Shown here one piece after another: positions 1 through 8,283 of a stretch of 64,000 nt of DNA (the stretch's first letter is position 1; each line of letters starts with the position of its first letter). Origin of the DNA: Puniceicoccaceae bacterium (GTDB lineage: Bacteria > Verrucomicrobiota > Verrucomicrobiia > Opitutales > JAFGAQ01); contig JBEGIR010000032.1 in the NCBI GenBank assembly GCA_040224245.1, forward strand, positions 1 to 64,000. The letters run 5' to 3'. The notes under the pieces are model-generated. The model made no database searches and had not been told where the DNA came from. It saw nothing but the letters and a program-made list of their open reading frames with translations. Position numbers and translations under genes: made by a program.

Positions 1-1031
1 GCAAAAACCAAGACGACTACGAATTTGATCGCTCGCGACCCGGCCTCTACAATCCCTATGAACATACGACCGAAGTCGCAGGGTTTCGAGGCGGCTGGAC
101 CGGATCGCCTCATTCCGACATCCAGTGGAGTGTCAGTGCCGATGTCTTTGCGGATGGAATCGATTCCACCTCATTGACCCACAGCTTTCAATCCCGCACC
201 TATCGCCAACTCAAGGCACATGCCACCGCTCCGACCTGGTGGCGCTCACTCAGCACCTCAGCCTCACTGTCCTGGTTTGATACCAATCGCAACCGCTCCG
301 CTCTCGATTCCGCGCTTCAATTCAGCTGGGATCTCAGTTCCGCCGGATCAGCCCAATCGCGCCACCTCACGCTGGAATACAGCAGCTCCAGTCAGGTCAG
401 CGGCTACACTGCCATCGGCTCAGCACCCAGCGGACTGTTTGCCGGCAACGCTTCCCTCGACACCGAACGCAGCCACAACCTCGAACTCGCCTACTCCTGG
501 TCAAGTGCTCAAACCACGCTGCAATTTGCCGGTTTCCTCCGGCAGGATCGAGACTTGACCGACTGGACCTTCAGTTTTTCCCAGCCGAATGCCAGGCGTG
601 CCAACGAAGTAGATATCGATACCATCGGCTTCGAGTTTCTGATGCGCCACCAGTGGAAGCAAAGCGATCTGACACTCGCCTACACGCATCTGCACAAGCG
701 TGAATCCTATGGAAGTGCCCAAGTCGACGCTAGTTTCTATGCAATGAATTTTCCCCGACACCGCGTCACGGTCTCACTGGTGCACCCATTGCACCGGAAA
801 CTTGAACTTCGCCTGGATGGGGAATATCGGAACCAGGAACCCAATCCCCTGCGACGCAGCACTTCGGAGGCGTGGCTCGCATACCTCTCCCTTCGTTGGA
901 AGCCGCTGGAGCAATTGGACTGGGATCTGCGGCTGTCGGTCGACAATCTCTTCGACTCCGATTACGAAGAAATCCCGGCGGTACCCGCAGGGAAACGTCA
1001 GATTGCGATACAGTCGTCACTGCGCTGGTAA
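1..1031 (+). CDS. TonB-dependent outer-membrane receptor, C-terminal part (5' truncated by window edge)
   Basis: The frame is open from the first bases of the window to a TAA at 1029-1031, so only the last ~343 residues of a longer protein are present. The translation shows alternating amphipathic strands typical of an outer-membrane beta barrel. It ends with the hallmark DNLFDSDYEEIP..PAGKRQ segment and a terminal strand finishing in Trp (SSLRW), as expected for recognition by the BAM machinery. The closest familiar type is a BtuB/vitamin- or siderophore-type receptor; the substrate cannot be told because plug and TonB box lie outside the window. A TTG at 174 is not a credible start because coding character continues upstream. 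It converges with the carboxylase operon, whose last gene ends 22 bp away. Confidence 0.85.
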   Translation, partial: KNQDDYEFDRSRPGLYNPYEHTTEVAGFRGGWTGSPHSDIQWSVSADVFADGIDSTSLTHSFQSRTYRQLKAHATAPTWWRSLSTSASLSWFDTNRNRSALDSALQFSWDLSSAGSAQSRHLTLEYSSSSQVSGYTAIGSAPSGLFAGNASLDTERSHNLELAYSWSSAQTTLQFAGFLRQDRDLTDWTFSFSQPNARRANEVDIDTIGFEFLMRHQWKQSDLTLAYTHLHKRESYGSAQVDASFYAMNFPRHRVTVSLVHPLHRKLELRLDGEYRNQEPNPLRRSTSEAWLAYLSLRWKPLEQLDWDLRLSVDNLFDSDYEEIPAVPAGKRQIAIQSSLRW

Positions 1032-1053
1032 ATCCTGTCCTGCCCACGCGCGA

Positions 1054-1569
1054 TCATTCGATCTCAAACAGCAAATCTCCCTTCATCACGAGATCGCCTT
1101 CCGCCACTGCAAGATGGGCGAGCGCTCCCGCTTTGGGGGCAAGAATTTCATTTTCCATCTTCATTGCTTCGAGAATGAGCACAGCCTGTCCCTCCTCCAC
1201 TTGGTCACCGGGCTGCACCAGCAGGGAGATCACCTGCCCTGGCATGCTGGCCTGCACATTGCCCGGAATCACCTTCGGAGGGGGCGGCGGACGGTAGCGG
1301 GTGGACTCGATGCGCTCCAACTCCACCCGATAGGGAACGCCCTTGAGAATGACCTCTTCGGGAAACCCGTCAGCGCGGCGATTGACGCTGATGCGGTAGA
1401 GCTTACGATTCACCATGACCGTTTTCATGGCTCCATTCACATCGGTTTCGAGAACTCGAACCTGATAGGTGTTCTTGCCAACCTGGAGTGGAGATTCCTG
1501 CGAAAAATCGTATTTTCCGTCGATATTCACACTGTGCCGAAGCTCAGCCTGTTTGATCTGATATTTCAT
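1054..1569 (-). CDS. Biotin carboxyl carrier protein (BCCP) of an acyl-CoA carboxylase
   Basis: A 171-residue protein with the biotinyl-lipoyl domain in its C-terminal third. The biotinylation motif EAMKMEN is intact, with the acceptor Lys at residue 137. A PPPPP linker (residues 94-98) separates it from an N-terminal region of about 90 residues, as in carrier subunits of propionyl-CoA/oxaloacetate-type enzymes. The carrier shuttles carboxybiotin between carboxylase and carboxyltransferase sites in the cytoplasm. It is the last gene of a three-gene minus-strand operon, 29 bp after the biotin-carboxylase-like gene. Start ATG at 1569. Identification as a biotin carrier is firm; the acyl-CoA substrate of the complex is inferred from the carboxyltransferase. 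Confidence 0.9.
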   Translation of the reverse strand: MKYQIKQAELRHSVNIDGKYDFSQESPLQVGKNTYQVRVLETDVNGAMKTVMVNRKLYRISVNRRADGFPEEVILKGVPYRVELERIESTRYRPPPPPKVIPGNVQASMPGQVISLLVQPGDQVEEGQAVLILEAMKMENEILAPKAGALAHLAVAEGDLVMKGDLLFEIE

Positions 1570-1598
1570 GAGTTGCGACGAAGGATTGCGGGTCGGGT

Positions 1599-3107
1599 TT
1601 ACTTCTGGCGAGCGAACCAGTCACTTGCCATGTCCCAGATTTTTGCCTTGGAACTGCGTCGTCCCTGATCGAGCAGGTATTGTTGATTCGAATCGCGATG
1701 AATGGAAAGCGCGGCGATTAACGCCGCGATCTCCGATTCCTCCTCTGTTCGAATGTTTTCGTAAAGGTCTTCCCTGTTTTTCTCTTCCGTTATCAACTGG
1801 GAATCGTATCTGCCCCGGATGAAATCCGGATACCGCATCAAGGCACGCATCAGCGGGATGCTTGTCCGTATCCCGTCAATGTGCAGCCCTTCAAGCGCAG
1901 TTTGCATCTTGGCGATGGCCTTTTCCCGATTGGCTTCCCGCACCATCACGAGCGCAATGATCGGATCGTAGAATGTGCCAACGGTATCACCTGAGCAAAC
2001 ACTGGTCTGGCTGTAAACACCATCGCCGTAGGGAAGGTCAAGCCGCTCGACATAGCCCGGAGAGGGAATAAAACCGCGGTCCGTATCCTCGGCAGAAACA
2101 AAAACACCCATGGCCACGCCATCCACGCGCACATCATTCTGAGTAAAGGTGAGTGGATTCCGGGCGGCAATGTTCACCTGCTCCCGCAGCATGTCGATAT
2201 TCGTGTGCAGTGCGCTGACCGTGTGGGAGGGTTGCATGTAATTGTTGATCTCAAGGAAATATGCCTGTTCCCCATCAAACAAAAATTCCACCGATACAAA
2301 TCCCCGCACATTCAACTGATTCATCAGCAACTCCACGGCCGATTTCAATTTGTTGCGCAGCGCGTTGGGCAGGCAACTGCTCGGACTCTCGGTTACAAGC
2401 TTCTGAAAGCGTCGCTGGATGGTGCATTCTCTCTCCGGAAATACCACCATGTTGCCCTGATGATCCCGAGCTACCGGAAACTCAATGTGCCGCGACTTCG
2501 GAAAAAACTTTTCGAGGTAGACATTCTGCGCGTTGAACAGGAATCGATCTGCCTGTCCAACAATATTGCGGTAGTTGGATTCAATCTCCGTCTCCCGGTT
2601 TATCACCCGGATACCGATTCCCCCATATCCTTCGGTCGCTTTCATGACGAGCGGATAGCCAATCTTCTGCGCAGCCTGTTTCAGCGCCTCCACATCCGTG
2701 AGCGTTCCTGTTCCCGGCAGGATGGGCAGGCCAAGTTGTTTTGCGACCTCCCGAATCTGCGGTTTATCCTCCACATGAATATCCTCCCGGGTTTCGGGAC
2801 AAATCATCTGGATGCCCTTTGCCTTCAGTCGCTGACGAAACGAAGCATTTTGCGCGAGAAATCCATAGCCCGGGTGCACTGCATCGACCTTCAACCGCTC
2901 CGCCAGCTCCACCAGCTGATCAATGTCCTGATACGGGATCCCCATGCGCGGCTCCAGTTCATGCGCTTCGTCCGCATTGCGAACCCCTGCGTTTTGTCGG
3001 TCATTGGGTGCATACACCGTGATGGCGCGACACCCGAGTTCTTTCACCGCCCGAACACAATTGGCCTGGATCAGACCGCGATTGGCAATCAATACACTTG
3101 AAAACAT
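1599..3107 (-). CDS. Biotin carboxylase-like ATP-grasp subunit with altered active site
   Basis: 502 residues, aligning end to end without gaps in the key blocks to AccC-type biotin carboxylase (ANRG start, HPGYGFL, ATP-grasp, C-terminal domain). The ATP/Mg site is kept: Lys115, Lys156, His207, Lys236 in QRRFQK, Glu274 and Glu286 match E. coli K116, K159, H209, K238, E276 and E288. The bicarbonate/biotin site is not: the usual NTRIQVEH reads NNYMQPSH, so R292 is Tyr290, V295 is Pro293 and E296 is Ser294; the ECRINAED block reads GVFVSAED, putting Phe336 in place of R338. The glycine-rich loop is also changed (EGYGGIGI). Context (carboxyltransferase upstream, BCCP downstream) argues for an acyl-CoA carboxylase complex, but canonical chemistry is doubtful. 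It is about 50 residues longer than AccC, with an acidic C-terminal extension. ATG at 3107. Confidence 0.85.
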   Translation of the reverse strand: MFSSVLIANRGLIQANCVRAVKELGCRAITVYAPNDRQNAGVRNADEAHELEPRMGIPYQDIDQLVELAERLKVDAVHPGYGFLAQNASFRQRLKAKGIQMICPETREDIHVEDKPQIREVAKQLGLPILPGTGTLTDVEALKQAAQKIGYPLVMKATEGYGGIGIRVINRETEIESNYRNIVGQADRFLFNAQNVYLEKFFPKSRHIEFPVARDHQGNMVVFPERECTIQRRFQKLVTESPSSCLPNALRNKLKSAVELLMNQLNVRGFVSVEFLFDGEQAYFLEINNYMQPSHTVSALHTNIDMLREQVNIAARNPLTFTQNDVRVDGVAMGVFVSAEDTDRGFIPSPGYVERLDLPYGDGVYSQTSVCSGDTVGTFYDPIIALVMVREANREKAIAKMQTALEGLHIDGIRTSIPLMRALMRYPDFIRGRYDSQLITEEKNREDLYENIRTEEESEIAALIAALSIHRDSNQQYLLDQGRRSSKAKIWDMASDWFARQK

Positions 3108-3153
3108 AATGGTTTAATCTTTGGACAACCCGGAACCCTCCCTCTTCCGTTGG

Positions 3154-4713
3154 CTAAAGCGGAATATTTCCGTGTTTGCGACGCGGTGTGATCTGCTGTT
3201 TGTTCAGATGAGACTTCAGATAACGGATCACCACCGTTCGCGTCTCACTGGGTTCGATCACGTTGTCCACATAACCCAACGACGCCGCCAGTTGGGGATT
3301 TGCAAATTTATCGGTGTACTCCTGTTCGAGTTCTTTCGCCCGGCGTTCCTTATTGTCGGCTTCCTGAATGTCTTTGCGAAAGATGATGTTCACCGCTCCC
3401 TTGGGACCCATGACCGCAATTTCAGACCCCGGCCAGGCCGCCACCATATCCGCTCCAAGATGCTTGGAGCACATGCAGATGTAAGCTCCCCCATACGCCT
3501 TTCGCATGATCACCGTCAGCTTGGGCACTGTCGCTTCCGAATAGGCGTAGAGCAATTTAGCCCCGTGTCGGATAATGCCGTTGTACTCCTGATCGGTACC
3601 CGGGAGGAACCCAGGTACGTCAACCAGGGTCAATAAGGGAATATTGAAAGCATCGCAAAAGCGCACAAAGCGGGCCGCCTTATCCGATGCATCCACATCG
3701 AGGCATCCGGCGAGCTGCTTGGGATTATTGGCAACCACGCCCACCGAGATTCCATCGATGCGCGCAAAACCGATGTTGATGTTTGCGGCAAATCGGTCCT
3801 GCAGCTCAAAAAAAGTTCCCGCATCCACAAGTCGATCAATGACCTCACGGATGTCATAGCCCTTGTTTGGGTTGGACGGAACCACATGGTCCAGCTCTGC
3901 CACGGGCAATTGTGCGTTTTTAGCAGGGAAGCGCTCCACCACTTCTTCGTTGTTCGATGGCAAATAGGAAAGCAGCAGTTTCACCCAGTCGAGCGTCGAT
4001 TCGTCATCCTTACCGACATAGGTGGCCACCCCGGAACGCTTCATGTGTACGTCACCTCCACCCAGTGAATCCATCGAAACCTCTTCACCAGTCACCGTTT
4101 TGATGACTTCCGGTCCCGTGATAAACATGTAGGAGGTGTCCTCAACCATTGCCACAAAATCGGTAATCCCCGGAGAATAAACTGCGCCGCCCGCACAGGG
4201 TCCCATGATCACGCTGATCTGGGGTATCACGCCCGATGCCCGTGTATTGCGGAAAAAAATCTCCCCATACCCGCAGAGTGAGCCAATGCCCTCCTGAATG
4301 CGCGCGCCACCGGAGTCATTCAAGGTCACCATCGGTGCACCATTGGCGATTGCCATGTCCATGATATTGGCGATCTTGCGCCCATGCATTTCTCCAAGTG
4401 AACCGCCGAGCACTGTAAAGTCCTGCGCGGCCACATACACCAAGCGCCCGTTCACGAGTCCAAATCCGGTAACCACCCCATCACCGGCAACCTTTGATTT
4501 CTCAAGTCCAAAATTCGTGCTTCGATGCTGGATGAAAGCACCCACTTCCTCAAAGGTACCGGCGTCAAAAAAATACTCCAGTCGCTCCCACACCGTGAGT
4601 TTGCCTCGCGACCGCTGCGCCTCCAGTCGTTTCTCGCCACCACCGAGGCGCATCCCGGCTTTGGTCGCACGCAGCTTGTGAATCCGTTCCGAATTGAGTG
4701 AATCTTCGATCAA
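3154..4713 (-). CDS. Acyl-CoA carboxylase carboxyltransferase (propionyl/methylmalonyl-CoA type, PccB/MmdA-like)
   Basis: 519 residues with the two crotonase-fold halves of PccB/MmdA: GGARIQEG.GSL.GYGEIF, SGVIPQIS and CAGGAVYSPG in the N-half, and DVPGFLPG, RKAYGGAY and WPGSEIAVMGP in the C-half. It ends KHGNIPL, typical of the family. It transfers CO2 between carboxybiotin and acyl-CoA (propionyl-CoA to methylmalonyl-CoA is the likely reaction). The residue after GGAY is Ile412, where the well-studied Streptomyces propionyl-specific PccB has Asp422; the block GGAYICMCSKHLGAD is closest to MmdA-type subunits. The start is TTG at 4713, supported by an AGGA ribosome-binding site just upstream (positions 4717-4724); no good ATG exists before residue 21. 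First gene of the operon, 46 bp before the biotin-carboxylase-like gene. Confidence 0.9.
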   Translation of the reverse strand: MIEDSLNSERIHKLRATKAGMRLGGGEKRLEAQRSRGKLTVWERLEYFFDAGTFEEVGAFIQHRSTNFGLEKSKVAGDGVVTGFGLVNGRLVYVAAQDFTVLGGSLGEMHGRKIANIMDMAIANGAPMVTLNDSGGARIQEGIGSLCGYGEIFFRNTRASGVIPQISVIMGPCAGGAVYSPGITDFVAMVEDTSYMFITGPEVIKTVTGEEVSMDSLGGGDVHMKRSGVATYVGKDDESTLDWVKLLLSYLPSNNEEVVERFPAKNAQLPVAELDHVVPSNPNKGYDIREVIDRLVDAGTFFELQDRFAANINIGFARIDGISVGVVANNPKQLAGCLDVDASDKAARFVRFCDAFNIPLLTLVDVPGFLPGTDQEYNGIIRHGAKLLYAYSEATVPKLTVIMRKAYGGAYICMCSKHLGADMVAAWPGSEIAVMGPKGAVNIIFRKDIQEADNKERRAKELEQEYTDKFANPQLAASLGYVDNVIEPSETRTVVIRYLKSHLNKQQITPRRKHGNIPL

Positions 4714-4931
4714 TGTCCTAATTGGGTTAAGCGCTTGATGTTAAGGACATCGCCATGAATGAGTCGAGTTCTATTATTAAACTTGCTTTCCATTACCCAT
4801 GGATCGAGCAGGTTTTCTGATAGGTCGCTTCAAGGCGATCCCCAGCTCCGACATGGCATCTCCGCCCACTGCCAATCCAACCTGCGCACACCCTGCTTTC
4901 CGGATGCGAACTGCAAACTCTTCCATCAAAT

Positions 4932-5453
4932 CTACAGCACCGATCCCCAGTGAACCACTGTCCGGACCAGTTCGGCAATGCGGGACTCGATCGTGTCCGC
5001 AACTCCCTGACCCTCGGCATCGAAATCGGAACCGGTCGCATAGACGTATTTGGGAATGATCGGACAGCGATAGTCCAGCATGAGTGTGTTTGCCAGACCC
5101 AGAACTGCCATGTAACTGAAACTCCCACCGGCAGCAGCCATCAATCCAACGGGCTTCCCCGTCCAGGCCCGTCCGGTGAGTTCGATCAGATTTTTTGTGG
5201 AGGCCGCCATGCCATAGGCATAGACTGGTCCACTCAGTATAATCGCCGACGCTCCACCAATTTGCGCTTTCAGGCTATCGAGTTCCGGGTGTTCAAAACT
5301 CTCCGCTCCGTCGCAAATGGGGAGGGACTTCTCACGCAAATCCACATACTGCACCGGGGTTGACGACGCCTCTGCCGCCGCCACCGCAGCCACTGCCAAT
5401 TTCCGGCTGTTGGAGTCCGGATTCAAACTGGAACTGATCACTAGCAAGCTCAT
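4932..5453 (-). CDS. NADPH-dependent FMN reductase family flavoprotein
   Basis: 173 residues with the flavodoxin-like fold of the FMN_red family. The N-terminal strand LLVISSSLNPDSNSRKL supplies the FMN phosphate-binding loop, followed by GPVYAYGMAASTKNLIEL, which matches the conserved P.Y..G.....K..iD region, and a GGSFSYMAVLG loop. Such proteins reduce FMN or quinones with NAD(P)H in the cytoplasm. Start ATG at 5453. It is transcribed on the same strand as the carboxylase operon but separated from it by about 220 bp with no gene, so co-transcription is uncertain. The specific electron acceptor cannot be predicted. Confidence 0.8.
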   Translation of the reverse strand: MSLLVISSSLNPDSNSRKLAVAAVAAAEASSTPVQYVDLREKSLPICDGAESFEHPELDSLKAQIGGASAIILSGPVYAYGMAASTKNLIELTGRAWTGKPVGLMAAAGGSFSYMAVLGLANTLMLDYRCPIIPKYVYATGSDFDAEGQGVADTIESRIAELVRTVVHWGSVL

Positions 5454-5535
5454 GGTCCGAACAACCTATGCCGCTAAACCCCGGGTTTTCCAGCACACGC
5501 CAATCGAATCCGCCGATTTAGCAGGGATGCTTGAA

Positions 5536-8106
5536 TCAACTCTCTGCAAATAAGCTCAACTGATTTTCAGGAGCCTTGCGCTTTTCAGCACGCGGTTCCG
5601 GAGTTGTTTTCCTCGCGGCTTCAGGCATGACCACTGGCGCGCGGTTGGGATCGGACTCCAGATGCTCGAGCAATACCTGGGCGCGCTGGATCACGGCTCT
5701 GGGCAATCCTGCAAGGCGTGCCACCTGAATTCCATAGGAACGATCTGCCGCCCCATCAATGACCTGCCGCACAAAGATGATCTCATCATTCCACTCCTTC
5801 ACCGCCACACAGAGATTTTTCAGGCGTGGCAATGATGCATGCAATTGTGTCAGCTCATGGTAGTGTGTTGCAAACAGGGTCATCGGTCCCCTGTCCCCAT
5901 CCCCGTGCAAATATTCCACCACCGCCCAGGCAATGCTGAGTCCATCGTAGGTGGAAGTTCCGCGCCCGATCTCGTCGAGAATGACCAGGCTGCGTGCCGT
6001 AGCATGATTCAAAATGTTCGCGGTTTCGTTCATCTCGACCATGAAGGTCGAATTCCCGCGCGCCAGTTCGTCGCTGGCACCTACCCGTGAGAAGATGCGG
6101 TCAATGCAACCCAGGCGACAGCTCGCTGCCGGAACCCAGCAACCCACATGCGCCATCAGCACAATCAGCGCATTTTGACGAATGTAGGTGGATTTTCCTG
6201 CCATGTTGGGACCCGTGATCAAGGCAATCTGCTGCGCGTTTGCCTGGAGCTGGCAATGGTTGGGTACAAACGCATGCGTGCCGGCGAGTCCATGCGGACT
6301 GTCCCGCAGGGCCTGTTCAATCACCGGATGACGGCCCGCCTCAATCTCGAGAAGCGTCGTATTCCTCACAAACTCAGGCTTGCAATAGTCCCAGTCGCGA
6401 CTGAGCTGTGCCCACCCCAGAAAGACATCCACTTCCGCCAGCGCAGCTGCCGTTTGCATCAGTGCCTCACTGTGCTCAGACAGGGTTTCAACCAAGGCAT
6501 TAAATAACTGTTCCTCCCGCGCCAGACTCATCTCCTCGGCATGCAGGATCTCTCGTTCCTTGAGCTTCAAGTCCTCGGTATAAAAGCGCTCCGCATTGAC
6601 CATGGTCTGCTTACGGATGTAGTGATCCGGGACCAGATCCAAATTGGCCTTCGTCACTTCGATGAAGTACCCAAATGCACCGTTGAATTTCACTTTGAGG
6701 TTCTTGATTCCAGTGCGTTCGCGCTCGCTCGTTTCAAGATCCGAAATCCAGCTCTTGTTGTTGGAATTGAGCGAGCGCAGACGATCCAGTTCAGCATCAA
6801 ATCCGGAGCGGATGACTCCCCCTTCCTGGATATTGCCGGGGAGTTCCTCACTGAGCGCCGATTCCAAGTGGGCTTTCAACTCCGCAAAGGGTTCGATGCG
6901 CTGTGCCAGTGCCTGAACCACCGGGTTTGAGAAAATCTCCAGTGTCCGCCGAATCGAGGGGAGTACCCCAAGCGTTGCCCGAATCCCCCCCAGCTCACGA
7001 GGGTTGCGGATTCGGTTTTGAATGCGGCCAAGAATGCGCTGAATGTCGTAAACACGCGCAAGATCCTCAACCAGATCCTCGCTGAGAGTGTGAGCATGCA
7101 GGAATGCCTCCACAACATCCTGTCGGCGTTCAATCTCATCGATATCCTGCCCTGGCTCACTGAGCATTTGCTCGAGCAGCCGCCCACCCGCCGCCGTTGT
7201 GGTCGCATCCATTGCCTCCAGCAGACTTCCCTTGCGCCCCCCTCCTGAGGCCCGGAAGATTTCCAGATTGCGCTGGGTGGCGGGATCAATGAGCAGGCAA
7301 TGCTGGGAGCGATATTCACGGATACCAAATAAATTTTGGGGAGGCGAGCACAGCATCTCAGTGGCGTAATACACCAGCGCACCTGCAACCCCTAGGCCCT
7401 CATGTCCCGATGCGATGCCAAATCCATCCAGTGTCATAACGCCCAAGGCTTCCTTTACCGCCTTCTCGCCCACAAGTGCATCAAAGTGATAGTCGGGGAT
7501 CTCTGTCCAGGGAATCGATGCCACCGCCTGCAGCAGTGAGTGCAACCCACTTTCCATGTTTCCATCGTGATATTGTTCGAGCATGCGCTCTGGCAAAACC
7601 ACCTCCTTCGGATCGAGGGAGTGAAGAATCGGGAGCAACCGCTCCGCCGTGGGTTCACGAGCGATCTGAAATGCCCCCGTGCTCAAGTCCAACCAGGCAA
7701 GCGCGACTGACTGGCGTCCAGCGGCAATGCCAAGCAGGAAGTGGTTGTGTTTGGTGGCCAGACGGTCCTCCTCAAGTGTGGTTCCCGGGGTGAGGATGCG
7801 CACGACTGCCCGCTGCACCAGTTTGCCCGTCTTTGGGGTTTCGGTTTGCTCGCAAATCGCCACCTTGTACCCCGCCTTCAAAATCTTTTCAATGTAGGTG
7901 TCACCTGCGTGATAGGGTATACCCGCCATCAACTGATGATGCCGCTTTGTCAGGGTAATGCCCAAGACCTTGGAACCCAGCTCCGCATCCGCTCCGAACA
8001 TTTCGTAGAAATCACCGAGCCGGAAGAGAAGCATCGTATTTTTCGGGAGCGAATCACGTATCTCAAGATACTGTCGCATCATGGGAGTCAGGTTCTCGGC
8101 AGCCAT
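5536..8106 (-). CDS. mutS: DNA mismatch repair protein MutS
   Basis: 856 residues, normal for MutS1. The N-terminal mismatch-recognition motif GDFYEMF lies at residues 31-37 (the intercalating Phe33 and Glu35 of the F-x-E motif). Connector, core and clamp regions follow. The ATPase has Walker A GPNMAGKST at about residue 630 and Walker B LVILDEIGRGTST at about 706. The C-terminus ends ENQLSLFAES, a beta-clamp-binding-like QLSLF motif typical of MutS. The ATG at 8106 (MAAENLTPMM) is preferred to an upstream in-frame GTG at 8178, because MutS proteins begin close to the TPMMRQY segment. mutL is not in the window. Divergent from the fasciclin gene across an AT-rich intergenic stretch. Confidence 0.97.
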   Translation of the reverse strand: MAAENLTPMMRQYLEIRDSLPKNTMLLFRLGDFYEMFGADAELGSKVLGITLTKRHHQLMAGIPYHAGDTYIEKILKAGYKVAICEQTETPKTGKLVQRAVVRILTPGTTLEEDRLATKHNHFLLGIAAGRQSVALAWLDLSTGAFQIAREPTAERLLPILHSLDPKEVVLPERMLEQYHDGNMESGLHSLLQAVASIPWTEIPDYHFDALVGEKAVKEALGVMTLDGFGIASGHEGLGVAGALVYYATEMLCSPPQNLFGIREYRSQHCLLIDPATQRNLEIFRASGGGRKGSLLEAMDATTTAAGGRLLEQMLSEPGQDIDEIERRQDVVEAFLHAHTLSEDLVEDLARVYDIQRILGRIQNRIRNPRELGGIRATLGVLPSIRRTLEIFSNPVVQALAQRIEPFAELKAHLESALSEELPGNIQEGGVIRSGFDAELDRLRSLNSNNKSWISDLETSERERTGIKNLKVKFNGAFGYFIEVTKANLDLVPDHYIRKQTMVNAERFYTEDLKLKEREILHAEEMSLAREEQLFNALVETLSEHSEALMQTAAALAEVDVFLGWAQLSRDWDYCKPEFVRNTTLLEIEAGRHPVIEQALRDSPHGLAGTHAFVPNHCQLQANAQQIALITGPNMAGKSTYIRQNALIVLMAHVGCWVPAASCRLGCIDRIFSRVGASDELARGNSTFMVEMNETANILNHATARSLVILDEIGRGTSTYDGLSIAWAVVEYLHGDGDRGPMTLFATHYHELTQLHASLPRLKNLCVAVKEWNDEIIFVRQVIDGAADRSYGIQVARLAGLPRAVIQRAQVLLEHLESDPNRAPVVMPEAARKTTPEPRAEKRKAPENQLSLFAES

Positions 8107-8283
8107 AATCGCAAGTGCCAGCACGCTACGCAGCACACCCTTGCATTTCAACCTTTTTGAAGATCTCACCGTAAACACGTCACGTGAAGCTTCATACCAC
8201 TCGAGTTTCTATATTTTTTCTAAATATTATTTGACATCTATACATTATATACTCCCATTACCTAGACAAAATCATCAACAGCT

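Noticed and set aside
8231-8253. TTGACA followed by TATACT upstream of the fasciclin gene as a sigma-70 promoter
   Set aside because: The spacing is only 11 bp, far from the 16-18 bp needed. The region is AT-rich and probably holds a promoter, but I cannot place it.
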